A stretch of DNA of 64,000 bases from Fortiea contorta PCC 7126 (GCF_000332295.1 NZ_KB235930.1:2685395-2749394); one strand, 5' to 3'. Numbered from the stretch's first letter, positions 46,872 through 56,267 are shown. Numbers and translations: made by a program. The notes: a model not told the origin generated them from the letters alone.

Positions 46872-47524
46872 CGATGTTATGGAAATTTAGTGTAAATTTT
46901 TGACTGTTTGCTTAATGAATGACTAATTAGCAATTCACAAATGTTTTAGCTGCTGTTATTTTAACAGTCAGCTTTGAACGTTGTGCGGTTATCCGGTTTC
47001 TCTTGATACGTGAAACACTTGTCTCTCGTAGAGATGTTCTCAGGATGTACGTATATCATAATTAACTGGCAGTGGTATTAGTCATAGGTGAAAAACATTA
47101 CTGCATAACCCAAAAGTAAAATTACGGCAGAGAGGGACTTAGTGAGGTAAAGCTTTATAAACTGCCGTTGTTACCCTATTTTTCTACTTCATTTACCTAA
47201 ATCATGATGTACATATTGGAAGTTTTGGCAGCAATGACGATTTGACTCCAACAGTAGGGAATTATAAATAGTGGCATTTCTTGCTGTGTCCTGAACTGGA
47301 CAAAAAGGGGAGAAATAGCTGTGTGTTGTAAATATACTGCTTTTGCTTAAAGTCAATGTTAATTTTACTTAATTAATAAAAATTTATACTGATAATCTCA
47401 ATTCGCAGTCAAGGGGTATTTTGACTGCGTAAAACAATAATTAATTGCTCAAAGTTTAGTCAAAGGGGCAAGTTTTGCCAGGTTTGCCCATACCGCTATT
47501 CTCCTTTTCTGTGGAAGGCAACTC
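46872..47524. other. Long intergenic region with one hairpin
   Basis: About 650 bases between divergent genes. The only structure noted is a perfect nine-base stem, CGCAGTCAA (47404) with TTGACTGCG (47421), about 100 bases ahead of the REC-GGDEF gene. No T-run follows, so it may be a leader structure and not a terminator. Confidence 0.4.
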
Positions 47525-48568
47525 ATGTCAGGCATAAGCCCATTTTCTCTTTCTAAGCAACCACCGGTGATTTTGGTGGCTGATGATGATCAGACTGTTC
47601 GATTGCTCTTGCGTAGAGCTATGGAAAAAGAAGGTTATCGAGTTGTCGAGGTCAATGATGGTGAGCAGTGTTTACATGCTTATGAGACTATCAAACCTGA
47701 CATCGTTTTGCTAGATGCGGTGATGCCGGTCATGGACGGCTTCACTTGTTGTAAGCAGTTGCTGAAAATTGCTAGAAATAATTTGATGTCAGCACTCGCC
47801 ACTTTTGATACAGATTCGGCTTTGGGTAATACTGTAATTTCCAAACTGTGGGAGCGGACGCCTATATTAATGATTACATGCTTGGACGATGAAGAATCGG
47901 TCAACCGTGCTTTTGAAGTAGGAGCTACAGACTATATTACTAAACCGATTCATTGGGCAGTGTTGCGCCAGCGATTACGAAGATTGCTGCAACAAGCTCA
48001 GGTGTATAAACAGTTAGAAGCGGCAAATGAGGCTTTACAGCATTTGGCTAATGTAGATAGTTTAACTGGGTTAGCTAATCGTCGCCGCTTTGATGATTAT
48101 CTCAATACTCAATGGATTAATTTAGCACAGGAGGAATCGCCACTGTCGCTGATTTTGTGCGATATCGACTTTTTTAAACTTTATAATGACCAGTACGGTC
48201 ATCCATCTGGGGATATGTGCTTGCAAAAGGTGAGTGCTGTGTTAACTGATAAAGCACAGAAAAACCAGGATTTGGTGGCGCGTTATGGCGGTGAAGAATT
48301 TGCCGTAATTATGCCCAATACCCATGCAGTCGGAGCGCTTCATGTCGCCAACACGATCAAAGGGGGTATGGGAAATTTACAAATTATTCATGACGGTTCC
48401 CCTGTGAGTCATTATGTCACCTTGAGTATGGGGGTGGCGACGATTATTCCCACTTGGGAATCTGCGCCTAAAGATTTGATTTTGGCTGCAGATAAGGCAC
48501 TTTACCAAGCGAAAGCTGAGGGGCGCAATCGCATTATTTTAAAATCGCTGCTGGCTTGTGATCTATGA
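47525..48568 (+). CDS. Response regulator with GGDEF domain (diguanylate cyclase)
   Basis: A 347-aa protein. The receiver domain (residues about 14-150) has ILVADDDQ, phospho-acceptor Asp in DIVLLDAVMPVMDG, and Lys in YITKPI; an extra stretch of about 25 residues (NNLMSALATFDTDSALGNT) splits it between helix 3 and strand 4. The cyclase domain has LTGLANRRRFD, LCDIDFFKLYND and an intact active site RYGGEEF, so c-di-GMP synthesis is expected. The inhibitory RxxD site ahead of it reads KNQD, so product inhibition may be absent. Its stop abuts that of sasA. Confidence 0.9.
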   Translation: MSGISPFSLSKQPPVILVADDDQTVRLLLRRAMEKEGYRVVEVNDGEQCLHAYETIKPDIVLLDAVMPVMDGFTCCKQLLKIARNNLMSALATFDTDSALGNTVISKLWERTPILMITCLDDEESVNRAFEVGATDYITKPIHWAVLRQRLRRLLQQAQVYKQLEAANEALQHLANVDSLTGLANRRRFDDYLNTQWINLAQEESPLSLILCDIDFFKLYNDQYGHPSGDMCLQKVSAVLTDKAQKNQDLVARYGGEEFAVIMPNTHAVGALHVANTIKGGMGNLQIIHDGSPVSHYVTLSMGVATIIPTWESAPKDLILAADKALYQAKAEGRNRIILKSLLACDL

Positions 48569-49756
48569 TTAGGAGGGATAAACTGGCAATGTGAAGTGAA
48601 AACATGCTCCGCCGCCGGGTACTGAGTCTACCCAAATTTGACCGTAGTGAGAGCGAATGATCCTTTGACATAAGCAAAGACCAATGCCATAGCCTTCGGT
48701 AGCTTCATCTCGTTGTAAACGAAAGTGATTTTCAAAAATCCGCTCCCGATTTTCGTCAGGAATTCCCGGCCCTGTGTCACCGATGCTGAATTGAACTTTC
48801 TGGGTGGTACGATGCAATCCGGCAACACTGATTTTGCCACCTTGGGGTGTATACTTAATCGCATTATCTAGTAAATTTACTAGGACTTGGCGGATGCGTT
48901 CTGGGTCGGCGTAGACTGTAGGTAAATCTTTGGGGATATCTGTTTCCAGTTTTTGAGATTTAGCAAGGTAGCGATCGCGTAATTCTTCTAACACATCTAA
49001 ACAGAGTCTACCTAGTTCCAATTTCTGTGGTGCGATCGGTAACTCCGTATCACTGCCCCTACCTACTTGCAAAAGATCAGCACTCATCCGGTCAATAATC
49101 TTGGTTTGAATCCGGGCTTGCTTTAATAAGTGGGCTGTCATTGCTGGTTTGAGGCGCGCAAACCGACCCGTTTCTAAATTGTAATTGGATTGGAGGGTTT
49201 CGATGGCGATCGCTGCAGCCGTGAGGGGATTGCGGAGGTCGTGGGCCAACATGGCAATGACTCTATCCTTAAATTGTAGCTGCTCTTGGAGTTTTTCTTT
49301 TTCTTGCTTCAAACGAAAGATTTCGTCGGAAAGTTTGATGAGTTCGGCAGAAACAGCTACTGAAGCGATGGTAGATTTGGGCGACGGTGTCCGCAAATTA
49401 TCATCAATTCGTTCTTGTAAATCTTCCTGTAACTTTAAATAGGAGTCAACGGCACTTTGCCAGCGAGTCCACCAATTTTTCAGTTGAGCAATGATGTTAC
49501 TCCCAGCCAGTATCTGTCTGGGTTCCGGGTGGATTTTCACCAAAGCTGGCGTCGCTACTAATTTAAAGTGTTCCGCCAAATACGGTTGTTGCCCGACATC
49601 AATTATTTGAAGTTCAAAGTTATACTCAGCTTGCAATTCCTTCAGGTAGGCTCGTATTCGCTGTACCTGTTGTCTGGACTTAGGCCGCCCATCGACGAAC
49701 AGCAACAGCTGGAGTGGGGCCTCAGAATAAGTAGGCTGATCCTGGGAAACTGGCAT
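48569..49756 (-). CDS. sasA: Circadian clock histidine kinase SasA
   Basis: KaiC-binding sensor kinase (395 aa) that carries clock output to the regulator RpaA. The N-terminal KaiB-like thioredoxin fold (residues about 12-100: [39 protein letters not shown]) identifies it. The kinase has H-box [15 protein letters not shown]-box [13 protein letters not shown]1 IGDTGPGIP and G2 [13 protein letters not shown], all intact. The ATG at 49756 ([10 protein letters not shown]) is preferred over 49783. Confidence 0.93.
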   Translation of the reverse strand: MPVSQDQPTYSEAPLQLLLFVDGRPKSRQQVQRIRAYLKELQAEYNFELQIIDVGQQPYLAEHFKLVATPALVKIHPEPRQILAGSNIIAQLKNWWTRWQSAVDSYLKLQEDLQERIDDNLRTPSPKSTIASVAVSAELIKLSDEIFRLKQEKEKLQEQLQFKDRVIAMLAHDLRNPLTAAAIAIETLQSNYNLETGRFARLKPAMTAHLLKQARIQTKIIDRMSADLLQVGRGSDTELPIAPQKLELGRLCLDVLEELRDRYLAKSQKLETDIPKDLPTVYADPERIRQVLVNLLDNAIKYTPQGGKISVAGLHRTTQKVQFSIGDTGPGIPDENRERIFENHFRLQRDEATEGYGIGLCLCQRIIRSHYGQIWVDSVPGGGACFHFTLPVYPS

Positions 49757-50377
49757 GTAATCGTGTTTCAGCACTGGTAACAACCCGGCGACGCTTTACG
49801 GAAAGTAAAATTGACTGACGGTTGTCGATGATCGTTCTTTTGTTTCAATTTAATATCTATTTTAGATTTTTCGGACTCCTATAAGATCGGCGTTTTTAGA
49901 TGTTGTACATCTTTTTGAGCCTTTTAGTTACTTTTTAACTCAGATCGATTGAAGATAGCACCCAAAATCGTGATTTTGAGGCTCTATGTTGCGAAAATCA
50001 AAATCTGAAATAGGAGCCGCTTGGTGAAAATTCTCATGCTGCGGTGATAAATTCGGTATAGCAGAGGATTAATTGATCACTTTTTCTTTGACCGCTGCTG
50101 CCGAATAATTGATATTTTCACCAGAAACTCAATTGACAAACCCTGAAGGAGGTTCTGCGCTTGTTAACCGCTTTACCTAGAATACTGATTCCCCTACAAG
50201 CGCAAGTTGACACCAAGTTTCTCTAATTGTTTAAAATTGGTATTTTACCGACGTTATTCTCAGTCTAGCACTTGCGGTAATTGGCGATCGCTTCTGTTTG
50301 ATCAAATCTCCAATTTGTGATCTGAGAGTCCACAGTCTGCGCTAGGGTAGGAATTGACACTAGATTTGTGATTTGCT
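49757..50377. other. Long intergenic region, nothing recognised
   Basis: About 620 bases between divergent genes. No gene, repeat array or known RNA was recognised. It must hold the sasA promoter. Confidence 0.4.
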
Positions 50378-51748
50378 GTGCTCTCCTGTAATCGTCCAGC
50401 GGTCTTTTTGAGTTTGGCTGTGTTATTAACTTCGTTAACAGCCTGCGCTAACGCTCCTATTGCCAAGAACCTTGAGCAGTCTTTGGCTGCAGATCCCAGA
50501 CTGCAAAATAATTCAGATGTGTTTGGGGAAAGTAAAAATAACGACCCGCAAACAAGCTCTAACACGTCAACTATTCAATTACCGCCTGAATTTCCCAAAG
50601 ATATTCCTTTATATCCCAACGCCAAGCTGGAAGCAGTCACACCCGTCGCTGACTCGGAAAGTCAAATATCAACTCGTTGGCAAAGTTCAGACCCTAGCAA
50701 CTTTATCACCAGTTTTTACCGCAACCAGTTGCAAACCAACAACTGGCAGATTTTACAACAACCCACAGATGATGTGGGTGGTACTTTTAAAGCCCAGCGT
50801 GGTGATTTGGTTGTGAATATTTCCATCCAAGCAAAATCAGTTACAAACGCTGGACCTAATCAACCACAAACAGCTACTGAATTACTGATTGAGTACTTAC
50901 CCAATAGTCCCACAACCGCACAAAATCCTGAAAATGTTCCCCAACCAGGAGATACACAATTCATCGGCCCAGTACCACCGGCAAATTTAGCAACAGAGCC
51001 ACAAAATACACCTGATAGCCAAGTAACACCTAATACTTCCTCTGCAACTCAGGAATTCAGCGACTTGAACAACGCACCACCAGAACTGCGCCAACATATC
51101 CAAGACTTGGCTCAGTTGGGTGTTTTTTCTGGAGAATCTGGGTCAAATAAGAGTATTGATGCATCCAGCCAGCAATTTGCACCTGCAAAAACTATCACCC
51201 GCAGGGAATACGCCAGTTGGTTAGTGGCTGCGAATAATGCTATGTATGCAAATAACCCAGCTAAACAGATTCGTTTAGCTACAGCTAACACTCAACCCGC
51301 CTTTAGTGATGTGTCGCCGAAAGATGCGAGTTTTCCAGCAATTCAGGGGTTAGCCGAAGCTGGGTTAATTCCTAGTTCTTTGTCTGGGGATGCTACAGCA
51401 GTATTGTTTCGTCCGGATGCACCACTGACGCGGGAGCAGTTAGTGTTATGGAAATTACCTTTAGATACTCGTCAAGCCCTACCTGCAGCTAATTTAGAAG
51501 CAGTCAAGCAAACTTGGGGATTTCAAGATGTGGGGAAAATTGACCCCAAAGCTTTGAGAGCAGTTTTAGCTGATTTTCAGAATGGCGAACAGTCAACTAT
51601 TCGCCGGGTGTTTGGTTATACAACCTTATTTCAACCCAAAAAGCCAGTTACCCGCGCTGAAGCGGCGGCGGCTTTATGGTATTTTGGCACTCAAGGTGAG
51701 GGAATATCGGCTGTGGAGGCTTTAAAGTTAAAGCGCCCGCCAACTTGA
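50378..51748 (+). CDS. SLH-domain lipoprotein
   Basis: A 456-aa exported protein starting at GTG 50378. The signal peptide (VFLSLAVLLTSLTAC) ends in the lipobox LTAC, so it is lipid-anchored. Residues about 70-175 form a small domain (FPKDIPLYPNAKLEAVTPVA, FITSFYRNQLQTNNWQIL); after a Pro/Thr/Asn-rich linker, residues about 230-450 hold S-layer homology repeats (ITRREYASWLVAANN, FSDVSPKDASFPAIQGLAEA, LTREQLVLWKL, VTRAEAAAALW). A role in cell-envelope attachment is likely. Confidence 0.82.
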   Translation: MLSCNRPAVFLSLAVLLTSLTACANAPIAKNLEQSLAADPRLQNNSDVFGESKNNDPQTSSNTSTIQLPPEFPKDIPLYPNAKLEAVTPVADSESQISTRWQSSDPSNFITSFYRNQLQTNNWQILQQPTDDVGGTFKAQRGDLVVNISIQAKSVTNAGPNQPQTATELLIEYLPNSPTTAQNPENVPQPGDTQFIGPVPPANLATEPQNTPDSQVTPNTSSATQEFSDLNNAPPELRQHIQDLAQLGVFSGESGSNKSIDASSQQFAPAKTITRREYASWLVAANNAMYANNPAKQIRLATANTQPAFSDVSPKDASFPAIQGLAEAGLIPSSLSGDATAVLFRPDAPLTREQLVLWKLPLDTRQALPAANLEAVKQTWGFQDVGKIDPKALRAVLADFQNGEQSTIRRVFGYTTLFQPKKPVTRAEAAAALWYFGTQGEGISAVEALKLKRPPT

Positions 51749-51798
51749 TGTTTGTATTTTTTTAATACATTTATATAAATATCTTCATACCCCCAAAA

Positions 51799-52752
51799 TT
51801 AAGGATATTTGTAACCATTAATCTCAATTCCCCCGTAGGGGTTTGGTGTGGGGCGCGGTTTTGGCGAATCCTGGGGTGTTGCCTGTGGCTGTTGTTCAGT
51901 ATAATTACTGGACTGTGTAGGTATGATTGAATTTTGGGACACGTCGGGGGGTGTAACACTGGGCACTGTTAGAGATGGCTGGTTGTAGGTGGTTACAGGG
52001 TTGAGCGTACGACTCACTGGGACTGTGGGAAGAGTGGGCGATGTGAGAGTCGCTTCTGTAGGAGTTGAATTCCCGATAGTTTTGGTTGGGCTGGTGGTGA
52101 GTGTGGGGAACAGGGAAAGATTTTGGTTGGTTGATTGATTGGTCGCAGTTTGAGTGTTTGGAGTGCGCGTCAGCAATCCTATCTGTTGAGTAGGGGTGGT
52201 GGTTAGTGTTCCCGTTTGTTCCGCACCTGTGATTGACGATGGCGTACCTGACAACTGATGAATACCATAATTAGTGCCAATTTGCAATAAATTGTCTGCT
52301 TGTAAAACAAACGGATTTTGCACCGTGGGTGTAGCTACTCCGTTGAGCAAACCCAAGGTAGAATTTGGTTTAGCATCATGAGCTAAAGGCCTTTGTTTAC
52401 CAAGAACATCTGGGAATAAAATTTTGTTATTTTTGTCTTGGGAATTTTTTTGCGAATTACTGGCGATGATTGCCAAACTTGCTCGCTCAGAATCACTCAA
52501 TAAGACTGCTAAATGATCAATATCTGCAGCAATGGCTTGATCTTCAGGTGAAAGCGCAGCATCTTGAGACTTTGAAGTCACAACCTCGTTATCTGGTTTT
52601 GGAGTGAAAATATCTGGGTTTAACCAGTATTCTCTAATTCCCATTCCCACTACAGACAAAAAGATTGCTGTACCCCAAAAACTGGGTCTTCCTAAATTCC
52701 ATAATCTGGCTTTGAGATAGCGTAAATAATTGGGATGATGACGATTTGGCAT
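51799..52752 (-). CDS. Single-pass membrane protein with Thr/Pro-rich tail
   Basis: A 317-aa protein. One membrane helix (FWGTAIFLSVVGMGIREYW, residues about 25-43) is followed by an acidic stretch and then a long low-complexity Thr/Ser/Pro/Asn-rich region that ends PNPYGGIEINGYKYP. No known domain is seen. The conserved-looking end suggests a binding site at the C-terminus. It is convergent with the SLH lipoprotein gene. Confidence 0.68.
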   Translation of the reverse strand: MPNRHHPNYLRYLKARLWNLGRPSFWGTAIFLSVVGMGIREYWLNPDIFTPKPDNEVVTSKSQDAALSPEDQAIAADIDHLAVLLSDSERASLAIIASNSQKNSQDKNNKILFPDVLGKQRPLAHDAKPNSTLGLLNGVATPTVQNPFVLQADNLLQIGTNYGIHQLSGTPSSITGAEQTGTLTTTPTQQIGLLTRTPNTQTATNQSTNQNLSLFPTLTTSPTKTIGNSTPTEATLTSPTLPTVPVSRTLNPVTTYNQPSLTVPSVTPPDVSQNSIIPTQSSNYTEQQPQATPQDSPKPRPTPNPYGGIEINGYKYP

Positions 52753-53177
52753 AGTTTGAGTGTTAGCGCTTCACTACCAAGTAACAAAACTATCCAGAAA
52801 TCCAAAGCACTAGTTATTTCTGCTGTTATTTTCTTTTGAAGAGAATATCCTAACCGAGGTTTGATGATGATGTCATCCTCGCTTCTCAATATTTATTACT
52901 CTTGGGTGTTAGTTCGTAGTCAGGACTATAATCCTCCTCTGGTTAAGCGCTTAAACGCTGACCACGAAAGCATGTGTCAGGTTTTATTGGCTTCGGTTAC
53001 TTTGGATAACATCGAAATTTAAAAGCTGTTTTAACTTATTGTTATGGCTGGAATAATGTTGATCTTTTTAGTTTTTTAGTCGATAAAAATTGTGCTGCAA
53101 TGTTTCGACACGCCTATGGAGGTGTTCCGCTCCACGTCATCCCATCCTACAGAACTATTCACCAGGAGACTAGAGCA
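52753..53177. other. Intergenic region, nothing recognised
   Basis: About 425 bases between divergent genes. A frame upstream of the CBS-CP12 gene is open from 53100 but its residues do not look like part of that protein. No repeat or RNA was recognised. Confidence 0.4.
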
Positions 53178-53798
53178 ATGATGAAAGCTGAAGATATCAT
53201 GACCAAAGACGTAGTTACCATTCGCGGTTCGGCGACTGTTGCTGAAGCGGTGGAGTTGATGAAGAAAAAAGGATTGCGTGCGCTGGTTGTGGATCGTCGC
53301 TACGATAATGATGCTTATGGCATTGTGACGGAAACGGATATTGTCTACAAGGTAACAGCTTATGGCAAAGACCCAAGACAGGTGCGGATTTATGAAATCA
53401 TGAGCAAGCCTTGCATCATTGTCAATCCAGAATTGACTGTAGAATATGTCGCTCGGTTATTTGCGAATACAGGTATTCGCAGAGCGCCTGTGTTTCAAGG
53501 TAAGCTATTAGGCATCATCTCCATTACCGACATTCTCACGAAAAGCGATTTTGTCGATACGCCCAAAGTGCTGCTACTAGAAGAGAGAGTTCAAAAAGCA
53601 ATTGAAGAGGCTCGTGCTATTTGTACTCAGCAAGGAGCCTATTCTAAGGCTTGTGCTGCTGCTTGGGATGAGGTGGAGGAACTGCAAGCAGAAGCTGCTC
53701 ATCAAAAAGCGGAAAGTATGGTATCAGCCAAACTTTCCTTTGAGGAATACTGTCGAGAAAACCCTGATGCGCCTGAGTGTCGCAGGTATAATTCTTGA
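53178..53798 (+). CDS. CBS-CP12 fusion protein
   Basis: A 206-aa protein that joins two CBS motifs (residues about 1-125: MKAEDIMTKDVVTIRGSATV, YGIVTETDIVYKV, IMSKPCIIVNPELTVEYVAR, GIISITDIL) to a C-terminal CP12 domain (about 130-206). The CP12 part keeps both Cys pairs (AICTQQGAYSKACAAAW and EYCRENPDAPECRRY) and the core WDEVEELQAEAAHQ. CP12 binds GAPDH and phosphoribulokinase in the dark; CBS motifs bind adenine nucleotides. AGGAG at 53164 fits the ATG at 53178. Confidence 0.9.
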   Translation: MMKAEDIMTKDVVTIRGSATVAEAVELMKKKGLRALVVDRRYDNDAYGIVTETDIVYKVTAYGKDPRQVRIYEIMSKPCIIVNPELTVEYVARLFANTGIRRAPVFQGKLLGIISITDILTKSDFVDTPKVLLLEERVQKAIEEARAICTQQGAYSKACAAAWDEVEELQAEAAHQKAESMVSAKLSFEEYCRENPDAPECRRYNS

Positions 53799-53817
53799 CT
53801 GTGACTCAGGAGGGTTG

Positions 53818-53884
53818 AGAGCGTGTTTTCACACTGGTTGTATCCTCAATTTGTGATGGTTATAGTCTGAGAACACGCTTTCAA
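53818..53884. repeat. Inverted repeat behind CBS-CP12
   Basis: GAGAGCGTGTTTTCA near 53818 and TGAGAACACGCTTTC near 53867 pair with a few mismatches across a 35-base loop. It may be a terminator for the CBS-CP12 gene or the ends of a small element. Confidence 0.4.
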
Positions 53885-53970
53885 AGCACGGTTTTATAGC
53901 GTTTCTCGTTTCATCATAGGACATTTCGGGAGGTTAGAGGCTAGGAAATAGGGGCTAGAGCTAGCTAATC

Positions 53971-54633
53971 TCAAATCTTTTCTCTGAGGCGACCTACGCC
54001 GGCTAAGATAAAATTAACTGCGGCTTGTGTGTGCTGTTCAATCATTTCTGGACTCAGTAGTTGCAAATCTGGTCTGGTATGTTTAATATTTTCGTAGGCA
54101 TTAAAGTAGAAGTTACAAATGCCAATAATGTGCATGGTGGTAAGAAACGGATCAAGCTGACGGAAACAACCTTCTGCCATTCCCCGCTCTAAAATATTGA
54201 TCAGATATTTAAAGTTTTCTTGCCAATTCCCCTGTTTGAAATACTTTCCCTGATTTTGGTTGGCTTCTTGAAACCACAGCATCCCTCGTTGTGGATGAGC
54301 AGCTTCGTAAGCGATCGCTTCTTTGACCAAAATCCTTAACGCTTGTTCTGGTGGGAACTGATCCAAATTTAGCTGTTTAAATCCTTCATGCATTTCCACC
54401 GCTGGACGTTGCAAAACCGCCTGATATAGTCCTTCCTTGCTCTGGAAGTAGTAGTAAATCATGGCTGTGGTGACACCCGCACCTTTGGCGATCGCTTCTG
54501 TCCGCGCTCCACTGAGTCCACATTTAGCAAACTCCACTTCCGCTGCATCGAGTATATACTTTTTTGTCGCCTCTGCATCCCGCACTTGCCGGGGTTTATG
54601 AGTTGAAGGTTTTGACTGTGTTGAACGACTCAC
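53971..54633 (-). CDS. TetR-family transcriptional regulator
   Basis: A 220-aa repressor-type protein. The helix-turn-helix lies at residues about 25-70 (KKYILDAAEVEFAKCGLSGA, TEAIAKGAGVTTAMIYYYFQ); the rest is the ligand-binding helical domain (ALRILVKEAIAYEAAHPQRG). It is divergent from a Rieske oxygenase gene, and the gap holds two copies of an AACTAA-N-TTAGTT operator, so it probably controls both genes. Confidence 0.9.
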   Translation of the reverse strand: MSRSTQSKPSTHKPRQVRDAEATKKYILDAAEVEFAKCGLSGARTEAIAKGAGVTTAMIYYYFQSKEGLYQAVLQRPAVEMHEGFKQLNLDQFPPEQALRILVKEAIAYEAAHPQRGMLWFQEANQNQGKYFKQGNWQENFKYLINILERGMAEGCFRQLDPFLTTMHIIGICNFYFNAYENIKHTRPDLQLLSPEMIEQHTQAAVNFILAGVGRLREKI

Positions 54634-54663
54634 AATTCTCCATCATCCTGACGAAAACATCAT

Positions 54664-54683
54664 AACTAATAATTTGGTTAGTA
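54664..54683. promoter_or_regulatory. Putative TetR operator, site 1
   Basis: AACTAATAATTTGGTTAGTA has inverted half-sites ACTAA and TTAGT, the same as in site 2 about 60 bases away. It lies just ahead of the TTGACA of the putative oxygenase promoter. Confidence 0.5.
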
Positions 54684-54684
54684 G

Positions 54685-54713
54685 TTGACAGACAAGATAA
54701 GATTTACTACAGT
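54685..54713 (+). promoter_or_regulatory. Putative promoter of the Rieske oxygenase gene
   Basis: A perfect TTGACA at 54685 is followed after 17 bases by TACAGT, a partial -10 box. Transcription would start near 54720, next to operator site 2. Confidence 0.4.
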
Positions 54714-54723
54714 AAATCTTATT

Positions 54724-54739
54724 AACTAAAAAATTAGTT
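54724..54739. promoter_or_regulatory. Putative TetR operator, site 2
   Basis: AACTAAAAAATTAGTT has six-base arms AACTAA and TTAGTT around AAAA. Its position at the likely transcription start fits repression of the oxygenase gene. Confidence 0.55.
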
Positions 54740-54881
54740 AGTTAATTAATAAAAATCGAAAAGGCAAAGCCAAGCAGGTAATTGGTGGCTTTGCTGACAT
54801 ATTTTTTGTTCAATAAATAGAAAGTTATTGAGCAGTAAAAATCTGGAAATTAAACTAATTTTACATAATTTGGGAGTGACA

Positions 54882-55835
54882 ATGCAACCTATTTTACCCG
54901 GTGCGCCTTGGTTGATTGCTCATAGGTCAATGTTGGGAGTAAATCGACCGCATAAAATCACATTGAACGGACGAGATTATGTGATTTGGCAAAATCAAAA
55001 AGGTGAAGTTTCTGCACTGGATAATATTTGTCCACATATGCAAGCACCTTTATCAGACGGCTGGATTTGTCAAGAAAGAAATACCATCACTTGTCCTTTT
55101 CATGCATTAGAATTTGATAGCAAAGGTAGACTTGAACGAGGAGATAAAGAAGACACTCAACCAATAACTCAGCCACTAGAAATCATTGTGAAAAATGATT
55201 GCGTTTGGACTTATGCTGGGTTTGAACCAAGATTACCTATTCCAGAATTACACCAGAAGATTGTCGATGAATATGAGTTATTAGGTGTGACTGGAGAGAA
55301 AAGTATTCAAGGTAGTTTTTTGAGTAACCTGATGGTTAACTATGACTATAATCATCAAAATGGTACTCATAAGGAATTGTTTAGAATCACATCTTGTCAT
55401 GTTAGTTCTTTTGAAAAAAATGGATATTACACCAAAATTCAACAAGAACTCACCAGAGCAGATAACACTTTCACAGAAATTATCAAAAACCCAGTTTTAG
55501 GGATTTTTCCTAAAAATCTCAGTAACACTCTCGAATACGCTTTTCCTTCAACTACAGTTTTCTTTGCTAAAACACCCATTGGCGATATTGCTCAAACTCA
55601 CCTTCTCTACCCAGAGACAGAAAACAGAACTAAGACGTTTATTCTAATGTATGTCAAGGTTAATAATCCTGTAATGAAATTTTTGTTTAAAAATTCTGTT
55701 TTACAAGCAGGAGCAAGAGTCATTGAACAAGATACAGGAGCAGTTGAGAGCTTATATCCTAGGGAGAAACCCAAGATTAGATTACCCAATGAAGAGATTA
55801 TGTTTTATGCTGAAGAACTTTACCATGATTGGTAA
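54882..55835 (+). CDS. Rieske non-heme iron oxygenase
   Basis: A 317-aa oxygenase alpha-subunit-like protein. The Rieske [2Fe-2S] ligands are in CPHMQAPLSDGW and CPFHALEF (residues about 50-75). The mononuclear iron site is suggested by NYDYNHQNGTHKELF near residue 160, with His-x4-His. Related cyanobacterial proteins act on sterol-like or aromatic compounds; the substrate here is unknown. The frame is open to 54828, but the ATG at 54882 has GGGAG at a good distance. Likely controlled by the divergent TetR protein. Confidence 0.85.
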   Translation: MQPILPGAPWLIAHRSMLGVNRPHKITLNGRDYVIWQNQKGEVSALDNICPHMQAPLSDGWICQERNTITCPFHALEFDSKGRLERGDKEDTQPITQPLEIIVKNDCVWTYAGFEPRLPIPELHQKIVDEYELLGVTGEKSIQGSFLSNLMVNYDYNHQNGTHKELFRITSCHVSSFEKNGYYTKIQQELTRADNTFTEIIKNPVLGIFPKNLSNTLEYAFPSTTVFFAKTPIGDIAQTHLLYPETENRTKTFILMYVKVNNPVMKFLFKNSVLQAGARVIEQDTGAVESLYPREKPKIRLPNEEIMFYAEELYHDW

Positions 55836-55880
55836 ATACTAGTAATCTGTCCCCAAAGTTTTGATAGTAAAGCTTAAATG

Positions 55881-55991
55881 GTAGTGGACTGACACAGCTA
55901 ATTTAGTGCATTAGGAAAAACGAAAAAGCATTGGTTTATATCAACTACATCAAAAATCTATTGCATCATTTTAGGCGTGTCAGTCCACTAC
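55881..55991. mobile_element. MITE with TA-flanked 12-bp terminal inverted repeats
   Basis: A 111-base element beginning GTAGTGGACTGACAC and ending GTGTCAGTCCACTAC, a perfect 15-base inverted match that includes a TA on each side. It has no coding capacity. TA duplications are typical of the IS630/Tc1-mariner group, which would supply the transposase. A diverged inner fragment (GACTGACACAGCTAAAATAG) lies at 7028-7047. Confidence 0.75.
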
Positions 55992-56087
55992 TGGCGTGTT
56001 ATGCTATGTGATGACACAGCAGTATAGATACTTATATTTTTTAAAAATAAAATCGGATTTCTACATAGCGTTTCTTGGTCTAAGAAG

Positions 56088-56267
56088 GTGTGTCCGTAAG
56101 GGCGAACAACCGTGTGTCCATAAGGGCGAACAACCGTGTGTCCATAAGGGCGAACAACCGTGTGTCCATAAGGGCGAACAACCGTGTGTCCGTAAGGGCG
56201 AACAACCGTGTGTCCGTAAGGGCGAACAACCGTGTGTCCGTAAGGGCGAACAACCGTTCGCCCCTAC
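56088..56267. repeat. Tandem array, 24-bp unit, ending in a palindrome
   Basis: Seven copies of a 24-base unit (GTGTGTCCGTAAGGGCGAAC plus AACC) start every 24 bases from 56088 to 56232. Units 2-4 carry CATAAG where the others carry CGTAAG. The last unit runs into GTTCGCCCCTAC, completing the palindrome GGGCGAACaaccGTTCGCCC. Because 24 is a multiple of three, both strands stay open, but no gene start or composition supports a protein. Confidence 0.85.

Noticed and set aside
50302-50565. 87-aa minus-strand frame over the start of the SLH lipoprotein gene
   Set aside because: Antisense to a clear lipoprotein signal peptide; no conserved features.
56088-56267. Possible CRISPR array or repeat protein (VRKGEQPC units)
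   Set aside because: No spacers of varied sequence. The open frames on both strands follow from the 24-base period and lack a start signal.
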